Assembly (NCBI GenBank): GCA_030446945.1
Contig: JAUJMI010000018.1
Span: 1-19,923 of the forward strand
Origin: Longimicrobium sp.
GTDB taxonomy: Bacteria; Gemmatimonadota; Gemmatimonadetes; Longimicrobiales; Longimicrobiaceae
Direction of reading: 5' to 3'
Length of the DNA: 19,923 nt
In this document: positions 1 to 8,796 of the stretch, piece after piece
Layout: every line of letters starts with the position of its first letter
Numbering within the stretch: the stretch's first letter is position 1
The notes under the pieces: generated by a model
Databases searched by the model: none
What the model was told of the DNA's origin: nothing
What the model saw: only the letters and a program-made list of their open reading frames with translations
Program-made: the position numbers and the translations under genes

Positions 1-1
1 G

Positions 2-218
2 GACGCGCTGCGCGAAAGGCCCCGCCGCATCGCGGAGCTCGCGCGCCTCACAGGGGCGACCTACGCCGGCAGTCACGCGGCTGTACGCGCGCGGGCTCGC
101 GGAACCGGTGCGCTCGGGAGCGAAAAGCGCCGTCGCCCTTCCAGACAGGATCGCGGCGTGGCTGGATGCGTACCCAGCCGCGATCAGCGAGCAGAGCCGG
201 ACTGCCGAAGGCGCCTGA
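2..218 (+). pseudogene. Frameshifted C-terminal fragment of a helix-turn-helix protein (left edge)
   Basis: The window opens inside a reading frame. From base 2 it reads as a helix-turn-helix-like stretch (RPRRIAELARLTGAT). The natural continuation (TPAVTRLYARGLAEPV, then RIAAWLDAYP) lies in another frame starting at base 63 and stops with TGA at 216-218. Ignoring one base near 58-62 joins the halves into a plausible winged-helix segment of about 70 residues: recognition helix, 'ARGLAEPV' turn and a short C-terminal tail. This could be a decayed MarR/ArsR-like regulator or a sequencing error. The 5' part lies outside the window, so the family cannot be fixed. It converges on the histidine kinase, whose stop is 16 bases away. 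Confidence 0.35.
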
Positions 219-234
219 GACAGCCGGTCCGCTA

Positions 235-1932
<1,698 letters not shown>

Positions 1933-2231
1933 GTGCGTGATGTGGATGATCGTCCTGGCGAAAATTTCGGGCCGGACACCACCGCACAAAGCTCGCCTTC
2001 GCGGGCCCAGCCGCAGACATATCGCGGCCCCACGACCGAAACCCCGCCATCTGACGCGCACCAATGGCTGAGGTCCGGCGGACAAGCTCCGACAGCCCCC
2101 CTGTCCGATGGTGCCATTGTGCGGTTCGGGTTATCTTCGCTCCGCCACTCTGTACAGCTCCGGCACGGGTACAACCTTCAACCGGCCGGGCTGATCCCGA
2201 GGACTCGCCCAAGAACCGCGGCGGAGGACCC
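1933..2231. other. Divergent intergenic region between histidine kinase and TcmP
   Basis: About 300 bases separate the divergently read kinase and TcmP starts and must hold both promoters. I see no convincing -35/-10 pair. The least GC-rich stretch is around 2110-2160 (GGTTATCTTCGC and nearby). Open frames crossing the region look like extensions of the flanking genes rather than separate genes. Confidence 0.4.
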
Positions 2232-3063
2232 GTGTGGACGAAGAGTACCCTCCCCATCGCCCCGCACGACGGGCTTGACGTCCCTGAAGTCGGCGAGTGG
2301 GGAGCCGAGAAGTACCTCCGCGTTTGGATGTACGATGAGATCTTCACCACCTCCATGAAGGGAAAAAAGGAGCGGGTGTACGTGGATCTCTTCGCCGGAG
2401 CGGGACACGCGCGTCTGAAGGACTCGGGACGAACGGTACTGAGCTCCGCGATGCTCGCGCTTCACATCCCCTATCGCTTCGACCGCTACGTCCTGTGCGA
2501 GGCCAACCCCACGCGGATGGCGGCACTGCGTGAGCGGGTGCGACGCGCGGCACCGGATGCCCACGTCGTCTTCCTTGAAGGAGACGCCAACCGGATCGCG
2601 CAGCGCATCGTCCGCGAGATCCCGCCCGAAGCGCTCGCCTTCTGCTTCGTGGCTCCGTTCGGCACAAACATCCGCCTGAACACCATCCGAGTGCTGGCCG
2701 CGAGGAGAATCGATCTTCTGATCCTGCTGGCGCTGGGCATGGATGCGAACCGCAATAAGGAGATCTACAAGTCGGAGGAGTCGACTCGTCTGGACGATTT
2801 CCTGGGAGATCCCGCGTGGCGTGAGAGGTGGGCCGCTGAAGAGAAACAAGGCGGACGTTTCCAGCGGTTCCTTGCGCGGGAATACGCCGGCGCGATGCGC
2901 GCGCTCGGCTACCTGGAAACCGCGTTGGACGAGATGCACCCGGTCAAAGATCGCGGGCGGCCTGCTCTACCACCTTGCTTTCTTCAGCGAATCGGAGCTG
3001 GCGCCAAAGTTTTGGCACGAAGTGCGAAAGTACACCAACGAGCAAGCGGAGCTGGGACTCTAA
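2232..3063 (+). pseudogene. tcmP: TcmP (three-Cys-motif partner protein), frameshifted
   Basis: The start is the GTG at 2232, preceded by GCGGAGGACCC, a good ribosome site. The product resembles TcmP, a methyltransferase-like family found beside DUF5131 proteins: VGEWGAEKYLRVWMYDEIF near residue 20, a nucleotide/SAM-site-like YVDLFAGAG at 50-57, and LEGDAN at 115-120. The expected D-P-F-G motif reads APFG (Ala141; codon GCT at 2652, one base from GAT). At 2946-2948 an AAA run carries one base too many. The frame then leaves the family pattern, while the +1 frame continues it exactly (IAGGLLYHLAFFSESELAP, then FWHEVRKYTNEQAELGL) to TAA at 3061-3063. Without the extra A the product is 276 residues, close to family size. 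As read, it runs on antisense to the next gene. It is probably a decaying gene; a sequencing error could explain the frameshift but not also the Ala. Confidence 0.75.
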
Positions 3064-3827
3064 CGGCCAGCGAGAGCAGGCAACCCATCGTATGTCCGGC
3101 CATCGAGAACGCGACCCCTGGCCTTCGGCGTACGCCCCCCCCACTGCTTGAAGAAGAAGGCGGTACGGGCGGCCTCGCACTGGTCCCGGATCTCCAGCGG
3201 CCAATGCGGCTCCATGGGACGGAAGCCGATGCCGCTCTCCCCACCGACGATGACCCAACTGATGCCGTCTAGCTCCAGTTGCAGCGGCCCCAGGAGCGGC
3301 TCACACGAAAGGAAGCGGATCGCGGCGGGAACCTCCCGGAGCTGGTCCACGCGGTAGACCACGTCCTGACTCTCGACCGATGTCCCCATCCAGATGTGCG
3401 CCGGGATCTCGCCGCGCGGGAAAAGGTCCTGGTTCATCCGAAAGAACCGGGCAGCACGGGACGGACGTTTCGTCAGGACCTGGAACGTGTGCCAGTCGGC
3501 CGTCAGCATCACCTCGAAGATCCTCCGCGCGAACGCGTCGGGAACGTCGGCGTGGAAAACGTCGGACATCGAGTTGACGAAGATCACCCTTGAACGGCGC
3601 CAGCGCAGTGGCTGGTCCAGGCGGTCTTCCCAGAGGCGGACCGCGAATGGGTCTGCGCGGTTGAGCGGTGTGTCGACCGCGGGGCGTTGCTTCAGATATC
3701 CGGCGGCGAGCTTGCCCTGCGCCAGAGTGGCCGCGTAGCAGTGATCGCACCCTGACGTAACGCGGGTGCAGCCGGTGGTGGGATTCCAGGTGGAATCAGT
3801 CCACTCGATCGCGCTTCGATCACCCAT
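3060..3827 (-). CDS. DUF5131 / phage Gp37-Gp68 family three-Cys protein
   Basis: A complete 255-residue protein starting at the ATG at 3825-3827, with GTGAGGCCAC just upstream as ribosome site. The N-terminus is diagnostic: SAIEWTDSTWNPTTGC, then Cys20, Cys27 and Cys30 (C-x6-C-x2-C) as the three-Cys motif, followed by CYA. Family-typical blocks follow: VNSMSDVFH (about residue 85), ADWHTFQVLTKRP, IWMGTSVE, RFLSCEPLLGPL, WVIVGGESG and FFKQWGG. The cysteines suggest a metal or Fe-S site, as in radical-SAM-like folds; the biochemical role is not established. It is convergent with TcmP, and the two stops share the bases CTAA at 3060-3063. The families are known genomic partners, often on mobile DNA, so this is probably an imported pair. 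Confidence 0.9.
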   Translation of the reverse strand: MGDRSAIEWTDSTWNPTTGCTRVTSGCDHCYAATLAQGKLAAGYLKQRPAVDTPLNRADPFAVRLWEDRLDQPLRWRRSRVIFVNSMSDVFHADVPDAFARRIFEVMLTADWHTFQVLTKRPSRAARFFRMNQDLFPRGEIPAHIWMGTSVESQDVVYRVDQLREVPAAIRFLSCEPLLGPLQLELDGISWVIVGGESGIGFRPMEPHWPLEIRDQCEAARTAFFFKQWGGRTPKARGRVLDGRTYDGLPALAGR

Positions 3828-3866
3828 GTGGCCTCACAGTGGTTTGAACATCCAGGCCGAAACCGA

Positions 3867-3894
3867 AGTTAATCCGAAGAAAGATAGCGAGCAA
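3867..3894 (-). promoter_or_regulatory. Possible promoter for the DUF5131 gene
   Basis: On the minus strand TTGCTC (3894-3889) and TTAACT (3872-3867) are separated by 16 bases. They lie about 40 bases before the DUF5131 start, in a locally AT-richer stretch. The -10 element is weak, so this is only a candidate. Confidence 0.3.
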
Positions 3895-3923
3895 CGCGCC
3901 GCTGGGCCAGCGTTAATCGACCA

Positions 3924-3945
3924 CGGCCCCGAGGGCGCGGGGCCG
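3924..3945. terminator. GC hairpin between DUF5131 and lipoprotein genes
   Basis: A perfect 8-bp stem (CGGCCCCG at 3924-3931, CGGGGCCG at 3938-3945) with a 6-base loop. It lies downstream of the minus-strand lipoprotein gene and beyond the larger hairpin at 3974-4015. There is no T tract. It may be a backup terminator. Confidence 0.4.
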
Positions 3946-3973
3946 AGGGGCATACCCGCCGGCGACCTCTATG

Positions 3974-4015
3974 CGGAACACCCCCGGGACTCGCGCGAGT
4001 GTCGGGGGTGTTCCG
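3974..4015 (-). terminator. Strong hairpin terminator after the lipoprotein gene
   Basis: A perfect 13-bp stem, CGGAACACCCCCG (3974-3986) with CGGGGGTGTTCCG (4003-4015). Its 16-base loop contains a further palindrome, ACTCGCGCGAGT (3989-4000), so the whole can fold as an extended structure. It starts 30 bases past the stop of the minus-strand gene ending at 4046. There is no T run, as is common in high-GC genomes. Confidence 0.65.
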
Positions 4016-4045
4016 TGGATAGAGAGGTTCACCGGACGCCTGAGC

Positions 4046-4435
4046 TCAGCCGCCGGAGACCACCAGGTTCGGCCGCACGTTCCACCGGGCTCCCTTTGCG
4101 CTGAGGGTGAACGGCGGGGAGGTGACGGTCGACCCGTTCCCGACCGGGCGCGCCTGCAGACGGAACTGGTCCGCCCCCAGGGGACCCACGAAGCGCAGCG
4201 TCGCGGTGGAGTCCGCCATCACCCGGCCGAGCATGCGCCGGGAGCCGCCCGCGTCGAGGAGATACACCGTCCGATCGTACGAGGGCACGGTGTTGTTCAC
4301 CACCTCGATCTCGATCGCCGGCGCATCGTCGCCCTCGCCGCCCTCACGCGCGGGGGAGGTCGTCGCACACGCGCCCGCCACCACCGCGAGGGCGAGCACT
4401 GCCTGCATACGGCGGAGTGTGGCGAGCGGCTTCAT
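4046..4435 (-). CDS. Small secreted lipoprotein, unknown function
   Basis: A 129-residue protein from the ATG at 4433-4435. GGAGG sits about 6 bases upstream on the minus strand, which favours this start over the open extension to 4552. The N-terminus MKPLATLRRM is followed by a hydrophobic stretch and the lipobox AGAC with Cys23, a type II signal. The mature part has an acidic linker (REGGEGDDAP). One beta-rich domain follows (IEIEVVNNTVPSYDRTVYLL ... TLRFVGPLGADQFRLQA ... WNVRPNLVVSGG), like the small Ig-like or transthyretin-like lipoproteins common in envelope biology. I do not recognise a named family. It is monocistronic and has its own terminator. Confidence 0.7.
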   Translation of the reverse strand: MKPLATLRRMQAVLALAVVAGACATTSPAREGGEGDDAPAIEIEVVNNTVPSYDRTVYLLDAGGSRRMLGRVMADSTATLRFVGPLGADQFRLQARPVGNGSTVTSPPFTLSAKGARWNVRPNLVVSGG

Positions 4436-4737
4436 GGCGGCCTCCGGGGCGGCATTGTGGACCCATCGCGAATGGTCCAAACATGCTCCGGAGAGCGTGG
4501 AGGCGCAATGCGGTTCAGCGAAGGAGATGAACGTCGCGCCATCCAGGCACAATCACCGGCCGATGACCGGCACCCTTTACCTCCTCCCATACCATGCCGC
4601 GTACGCTCCTGGTGCGGCCGGACGGGAGAGCGCAGGCCGCGGGACACGTCAGCGCCGGAAAGCTCAAGAGCGTCGTGGCCGAGGCGCTCAGCCACGCGCC
4701 CGCCTGTGCGCCGGACGCCGGGCACCCGGCGGCGGGA

Positions 4738-4764
4738 TTGCCCGATGGCGGATTACGTTATATT
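4738..4764 (+). promoter_or_regulatory. Candidate promoter for the acyltransferase gene
   Basis: TTGCCC (4738-4743) and TATATT (4759-4764) lie in one of the few AT-rich patches of this region, about 55 bases before the chosen acyltransferase start. The 15-base spacer is short, so the -35 assignment is uncertain. The TATATT element is the better half. Confidence 0.35.
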
Positions 4765-4820
4765 CCTACTGGGCAATCCTCGTCGTTCCCCCGCGCCCCG
4801 TCCGCCCCACAATTCGCTCA

Positions 4821-5624
4821 GTGCTCCGACGTCTGATCTCCCTCTGGTCCTGGGCGAGCATGCTGCTGGTCGGGGTGGTCTGGGTCCCCACCATGGCGCT
4901 GCTGTACGTGGTGACCGTCCCGCGCGATCCGGGGCGGTACGCGGTCGGCCGGTGGTTCCGGCGCGCGGCGGTGACCGTGGTGAAGCTCAACCCGCTCTGG
5001 CACTTCCGCACCGAAGGTGTCCGCATCACCGATCCGCGGCGCCCCTACGTCGCGGTCGCGAACCACGAGAGCATCGCCGACATATTCCTGATCAGCCTTC
5101 TCCCCTGGGAGATGAAGTGGCTGAGCAAGCAGGCCGCCTTCGCCATCCCGCTGATGGGTTGGATGATGCGCATGGCCGGCGACGTGGGAGTCGCCCGCGG
5201 AAGCACCCGCAGCCGGGGCCGCGCCATGGAGCAGTGCCGCGACCGGCTGGAGCGGCGCGTCTCCATCCTGATCATGCCCGAGGGCACCCGCACGCTCGAC
5301 GGCCGCCTGGGCCCCTTCCAGGACGGAGCGTTCCGGCTGGCGGTGGAGATGAAGTGCCCGGTGCTCCCCATCGCGGTCGCGGGAGCCAGCCGCGCGCTCG
5401 CCAAGGGGAGTTGGGTGATGAACCCCGCCCGCGCGGTGGCGCGCGTCCTCACCCCGGTGGAGACCGAGGGACTTACCCTGGCGGACGTGCCCGCGCTCCG
5501 CGAGCGGGTGCGCGCCATGATCGACTCCGCGCGTGACGAGCTGCTCCGCGAGCTGGGCCCCCAGAACGGCCCTGTTGCACTTCAGGCCACGTCCGGGGTT
5601 GCGGAGCCGGAAACGCCTGGGTAG
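4821..5624 (+). CDS. PlsC-type 1-acyl-glycerol-phosphate acyltransferase family protein
   Basis: A 267-residue protein from the GTG at 4821; ATG at 4860 is an alternative, and neither has a strong ribosome site. Residues 12-33 form one membrane segment (about WASMLLVGVVWVPTMALLYVV). The acyltransferase motifs are in order: NHESIAD (81-87) with the catalytic H82-x4-D87, GVARGS (123-128), PEGTRT (153-158) and VLPIAVAG (181-188). The family moves an acyl chain from acyl-CoA or acyl-ACP to a lipid hydroxyl at the inner membrane, classically making phosphatidic acid. It lies 261 bases before the sphingolipid-like operon on the same strand. It could therefore be housekeeping or acylate a product of that operon. 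The C-terminal tail after residue 250 is not conserved-looking. Confidence 0.85.
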   Translation: MLRRLISLWSWASMLLVGVVWVPTMALLYVVTVPRDPGRYAVGRWFRRAAVTVVKLNPLWHFRTEGVRITDPRRPYVAVANHESIADIFLISLLPWEMKWLSKQAAFAIPLMGWMMRMAGDVGVARGSTRSRGRAMEQCRDRLERRVSILIMPEGTRTLDGRLGPFQDGAFRLAVEMKCPVLPIAVAGASRALAKGSWVMNPARAVARVLTPVETEGLTLADVPALRERVRAMIDSARDELLRELGPQNGPVALQATSGVAEPETPG

Positions 5625-5885
5625 CGTATGGGAATGCGGGTGCCTCCCGTGCCCGATAACGGCCAGAACGCTGTACAGACCCGCTGCATCACGACCCGGC
5701 GCCACCTTCGCCGGCCTGTCACGATCCGCTTCCGAACCGATCTCGCGCGCCCCCGGAGAGCCGGGCCGCCCCGACCACCCCGCCGATCTCCCGCGAGCGC
5801 TGCCCGTGCCTGCCTTCCAGCGAGGCCGGGAGCCGCTCAGCCGGGCCGCCACCCGTACGCGGGGGCGTTCAACTGGAGGAGCCCC

Positions 5886-7205
5886 ATGGAGAGCGTGAGC
5901 ACCGCCGCCGTGACGCCGGACCGCTGGCTCGATGAAGTCGAGGCCCCCGCACCCCCGCGCGCGGCGGAGCACGACCTCAACAGCTTCTACTACTCCAGCA
6001 GCGACGACGTGCTGGCGGTGCTCACGCCGTACAATGCGTGGTACGACGAGGTGCGTCCGCAGGGATACTTCCTGCTCGGCCAGCCGATGGCCGCCGCGCC
6101 GCGGCCCCACGTGGAGGTGCAGGAGCCGATCGGCAGGCGCCGATTGCAGCTGCTGAACCTGTCGTCGTACAACTACCTGGGGCTCTCGTATCGGCCGGAG
6201 GTGATCGACGCGGCCAAGAGCGCGCTGGACCGGTACGGGCTGGGCGCCGCGGGGTCGCCCATCCTGAGCGGCACCATGGAGGTGCACGACGAGCTGCAGA
6301 ACGAGATCGCGCGCTTCAAGGGGACCGAGGCGGCGGTCATCTACCCGTCGGGGTACTCCACAAACGTGGGCCTCATCTCCGGGCTGATGCGCGCGGGCGA
6401 CGTCGTCATCATGGACCAGAACGCCCACGCCAGCGCCGTGGACGGTGCCATCCTGAGCAAGGCGGATACCCGGTTCTTTCGCCACAACCAGCCGGAGAAC
6501 CTGGAGAAGCAGCTCAAAAAGGTGGGCGGCAAGAAGGTATTGGTGGTGGTCGAAGGCGTGTACTCCATGGACGGCGACGTCTGCCCCCTCCCCGAGATCG
6601 TGGAGGTGACGAAGCGCTACGGGGCGCGCATCATGATCGACGAGGCCCATTCGTCGTTCATCTACGGGCCCAGCGGGGGCGGGGTGGTGGATGCTTATGG
6701 GCTCAAGGACGAGATCGACATCCACCTGGGGACGTTCAGCAAGGCGCTGGGTGGGATGGGCGGCTACGTGGCGTGCTCGCTCCAGATGCGCCGCTACCTC
6801 GACGCCTTCTCCCGCTCGCGCTTCTTCTCGTGCGCGCTGTCGCCGGTGATCGCGGCGGGGGTGCTGGAGGCGCTCCGCATCGTGCAGCGCGAGCCGGAGC
6901 TGCGGGCGCGCCTCTGGACCAATGTCGCCCACATGCGCGGGCTGCTCGCGGCGCACGGCGTGGATGTGGGCGAGTCCACCTCGCAGATCATCCCGGTGAT
7001 GGTGCGCGACGACCGCCGGGTGATGGGGATCGGGCGGCGCATGCAGGATTCCGGGCTCTACGTGCAGCCGGTGAAGTACCCGGCCGTCACCAAGAACCGG
7101 TCGCGCTTCCGCATCTCCATCTCCGCCGCCCACGAGTTCGCGCAGCTGGAGCGCGCGAGCGAGATTCTGGTGTCCGTGCTTCGCCAGGAAGGGATCCTCA
7201 CGTGA
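5886..7205 (+). CDS. Serine palmitoyltransferase-like PLP enzyme (alpha-oxoamine synthase family)
   Basis: A 439-residue protein from the ATG at 5886, preceded by GGAGGAGCCCC. It belongs to the alpha-oxoamine synthase family, which condenses an amino acid with an acyl thioester and releases CO2. Visible signatures: LSSYNYLGLS (92-101), GSPILSGTMEVHDELQ, His181 in NAHASAVDGA (ring-stacking on PLP), VVEGVYSMDGD, Asp252 in IDEAHSS and the PLP Lys286 in GTFSKALGGMGGY. An N-terminal extension of about 90 residues (FYYSSSDDVLAVLTPYNAWYDE, then RPQGYF) precedes the core. That resembles the LCB2 type of serine palmitoyltransferase more than biotin-pathway BioF or glycine C-acetyltransferase, and there are no bio or tdh genes nearby. 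So 3-ketosphinganine or a related ketoamine is the likely product. It is the first gene of a four-gene coupled operon. Confidence 0.85.
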   Translation: MESVSTAAVTPDRWLDEVEAPAPPRAAEHDLNSFYYSSSDDVLAVLTPYNAWYDEVRPQGYFLLGQPMAAAPRPHVEVQEPIGRRRLQLLNLSSYNYLGLSYRPEVIDAAKSALDRYGLGAAGSPILSGTMEVHDELQNEIARFKGTEAAVIYPSGYSTNVGLISGLMRAGDVVIMDQNAHASAVDGAILSKADTRFFRHNQPENLEKQLKKVGGKKVLVVVEGVYSMDGDVCPLPEIVEVTKRYGARIMIDEAHSSFIYGPSGGGVVDAYGLKDEIDIHLGTFSKALGGMGGYVACSLQMRRYLDAFSRSRFFSCALSPVIAAGVLEALRIVQREPELRARLWTNVAHMRGLLAAHGVDVGESTSQIIPVMVRDDRRVMGIGRRMQDSGLYVQPVKYPAVTKNRSRFRISISAAHEFAQLERASEILVSVLRQEGILT

Positions 7206-7900
7206 GCCAGGAGGGGACCACGGTCTACGTCTTCCGCAACGCGGTGGGCGGCTTCTTCGAGCTCCCGGTGGAGCAGGCCCGCGCCATCCTCCCCCGCCAC
7301 CTGCAGCCGGCGGAGCTGCACCACGGCTGCGGCATCCTGTCGGTGATGGCGTTCGACTTCAGCGAGAGCATGGTGGGCGCCTACCAGGAGGTCATTCTGG
7401 GTATCCTGGTGTCGCCGCGCGTGGAGCCGGGGATGGCGATGCCGCACTCCGCCTTCTACCCCTTTTTACTGGCCACCACCACCCGCGAGAGCCGCGAGCA
7501 CGCCATCGAGCGCTGGCACCTGCCGCACTACATGCGCGACGTGCAGATGTCGATGGAGCCGGAGGCGGGCGACGGCCGCATGCGGGTCCGCGTCTCGGAC
7601 GAGGGGCGGCCGATCGTGGAGATGGCGATCACCTCGCACGGCTGGCGCGACGCCGCGCAGCTGCACCAGTCGTTCATGTTCGACGAAGCGGGTGGATTCC
7701 TGGCGGAGATCACCATGCAGGGGGCGCTCAGCGAGAGCGAGGAGGAGGACGGCCACCTGAAGCTCTTCCCGCACCCGATGACCGAGCCGATCGGGGACCT
7801 GGAGGAGGTGAGCGAGCTGCCCTTGCGCGAGATGTGGATGCGCGGCGGAGTGCAGACCTTCCAGCCGCTGCGGGAGCTCACCCGGACGGTGCAGCCGTGA
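7202..7900 (+). CDS. Acetoacetate decarboxylase-fold protein lacking the canonical Lys
   Basis: A 232-residue protein from the GTG at 7202, which overlaps the preceding stop as GTGA. AGGAAGGG lies about 9 bases upstream. The order of blocks fits the acetoacetate decarboxylase superfamily: an N-terminal 'ELPVEQARAILPRHLQPA' block, a small beta core (GILSVMAFDF, YQEVILGILVSPRV), the central ERWHLPHYMRDVQM, then EMAITSHGW and a long C-terminal half. In true decarboxylases the central motif is roughly E-x-W/Y-G-x-P-K-K with the Schiff-base Lys. Here it reads WHLPHY (105-110), with His109 at the Lys position. Decarboxylation by the classical mechanism is therefore unlikely. It may bind or isomerise a ketone-bearing lipid, for example the ketoamine made by the gene before it. 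Family call moderate, function unknown. Confidence 0.65.
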   Translation: MSQEGTTVYVFRNAVGGFFELPVEQARAILPRHLQPAELHHGCGILSVMAFDFSESMVGAYQEVILGILVSPRVEPGMAMPHSAFYPFLLATTTRESREHAIERWHLPHYMRDVQMSMEPEAGDGRMRVRVSDEGRPIVEMAITSHGWRDAAQLHQSFMFDEAGGFLAEITMQGALSESEEEDGHLKLFPHPMTEPIGDLEEVSELPLREMWMRGGVQTFQPLRELTRTVQP

Positions 7901-8796
7901 CTTACCGGATCTGCGTCATCGCGAACCCCGCCGCCGGAAGGGGGCGGGGTTCGCGGTTGCTCCCCCGGGTGAAGGCCGCCTTCGCCGCGCACGGGGTCAA
8001 CGAGGTGCGGGTCAGCACGGCCCCGGGGCAGGAGGGCGAGCTGGCGCGGCGCGCCATCGACGACGGCTTCGACACGCTGGTGGCCGTGGGCGGCGACGGC
8101 ACGTGGAGCAACGTGGCGAACCAGATCCTCCGCTCGCGCGCCGACGTGCGCCTGGCGCTGCTCGCCGGCGGCACGGGGTGCGACTTCGCCAAGACGACCG
8201 GCTCCCCCGCGGGCGACCCCGAAGCCACCGCGCGCCTGGCCGTCGAGGGTCCGGACACGCGGGTGGACGTCGGCCGCATCGAGGACCGCCACTTCCTGAA
8301 CGTCTCCGGCTTCGGCTTCGACATCGCCGTGCTGGAGGACGTGGGGCGCATCCCGCTGCTGCGCGGCAACGCGCTGTACATGGTCTCCGCCATCCGCCAG
8401 CTGCTCGGCTACCGCGGCGTCGACATCGGGCTGACCTCGCCCGCGGGCAGCTGGCGCGGGCGGCACCTGATGCTGATCGTGGCCAACGCGCGCAACTTCG
8501 GCGGCGCCTTCGCAATCGCGCCGGGCGCGTCGCTCACCGACGGCATGCTGGACGCGGTCAGCATCCTCGACGCCTCGGCCGCACGCCGCATCTCCCTCTT
8601 CGGCGCGGCGGTCAGGGGAAAGCACGTCAGCGCACCGGAGGTGAAGGTGGAGCAGGCCCGCGGCTTCACGCTCGAGTTCGAGTCGCCGCCCGCGTACGAG
8701 ACCGACGGGGAGTACAACCGGGCCCGCGGCGCGCGGGTGGAGATCGCCTCGCTTCCCGCGGCGCTGCGGGTGGTGACGCCGGGTGTGCCGGCGTGA
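7897..8796 (+). CDS. Diacylglycerol/sphingoid-base kinase family lipid kinase
   Basis: A 299-residue protein from the GTG at 7897, which again forms GTGA with the previous stop. It has the hallmarks of the DAGK catalytic domain: IANPAAGRGRG (8-18), VGGDGTWSNVANQI with GGDGT at 65-69, GGTGCDFAK (91-99; GTGND is usual, so Asn is replaced by Cys), and NVSGFGFDIAVLEDVG. The C-terminal beta domain ends with ETDGEYNRARGARVEI, the counterpart of the DGE loop. Family members (YegS, DgkB, sphingosine kinase) phosphorylate a lipid hydroxyl with ATP. Next to a serine palmitoyltransferase-like enzyme, a long-chain base or its ceramide is an attractive substrate, but diacylglycerol cannot be excluded. Confidence 0.88.
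   Translation: MTYRICVIANPAAGRGRGSRLLPRVKAAFAAHGVNEVRVSTAPGQEGELARRAIDDGFDTLVAVGGDGTWSNVANQILRSRADVRLALLAGGTGCDFAKTTGSPAGDPEATARLAVEGPDTRVDVGRIEDRHFLNVSGFGFDIAVLEDVGRIPLLRGNALYMVSAIRQLLGYRGVDIGLTSPAGSWRGRHLMLIVANARNFGGAFAIAPGASLTDGMLDAVSILDASAARRISLFGAAVRGKHVSAPEVKVEQARGFTLEFESPPAYETDGEYNRARGARVEIASLPAALRVVTPGVPA

Noticed and set aside
3974..4015. Possible CRISPR-like repeat or attachment site in the long hairpin
   Set aside because: Only one copy is present, with a symmetric stem just after a gene stop. A terminator explains it.
4107..4820. N-terminal extension of the acyltransferase frame up to 4107
   Set aside because: The frame overlaps the lipoprotein gene antisense and lacks protein-like composition. 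The hydrophobic start of PlsC lies after 4821.
4818..7133. 771-residue minus-strand open frame across the acyltransferase and synthase
   Set aside because: It is antisense to two genes with clear catalytic motifs. Its sequence is His/Arg/Ala-rich without any domain, typical of a GC-rich shadow frame.
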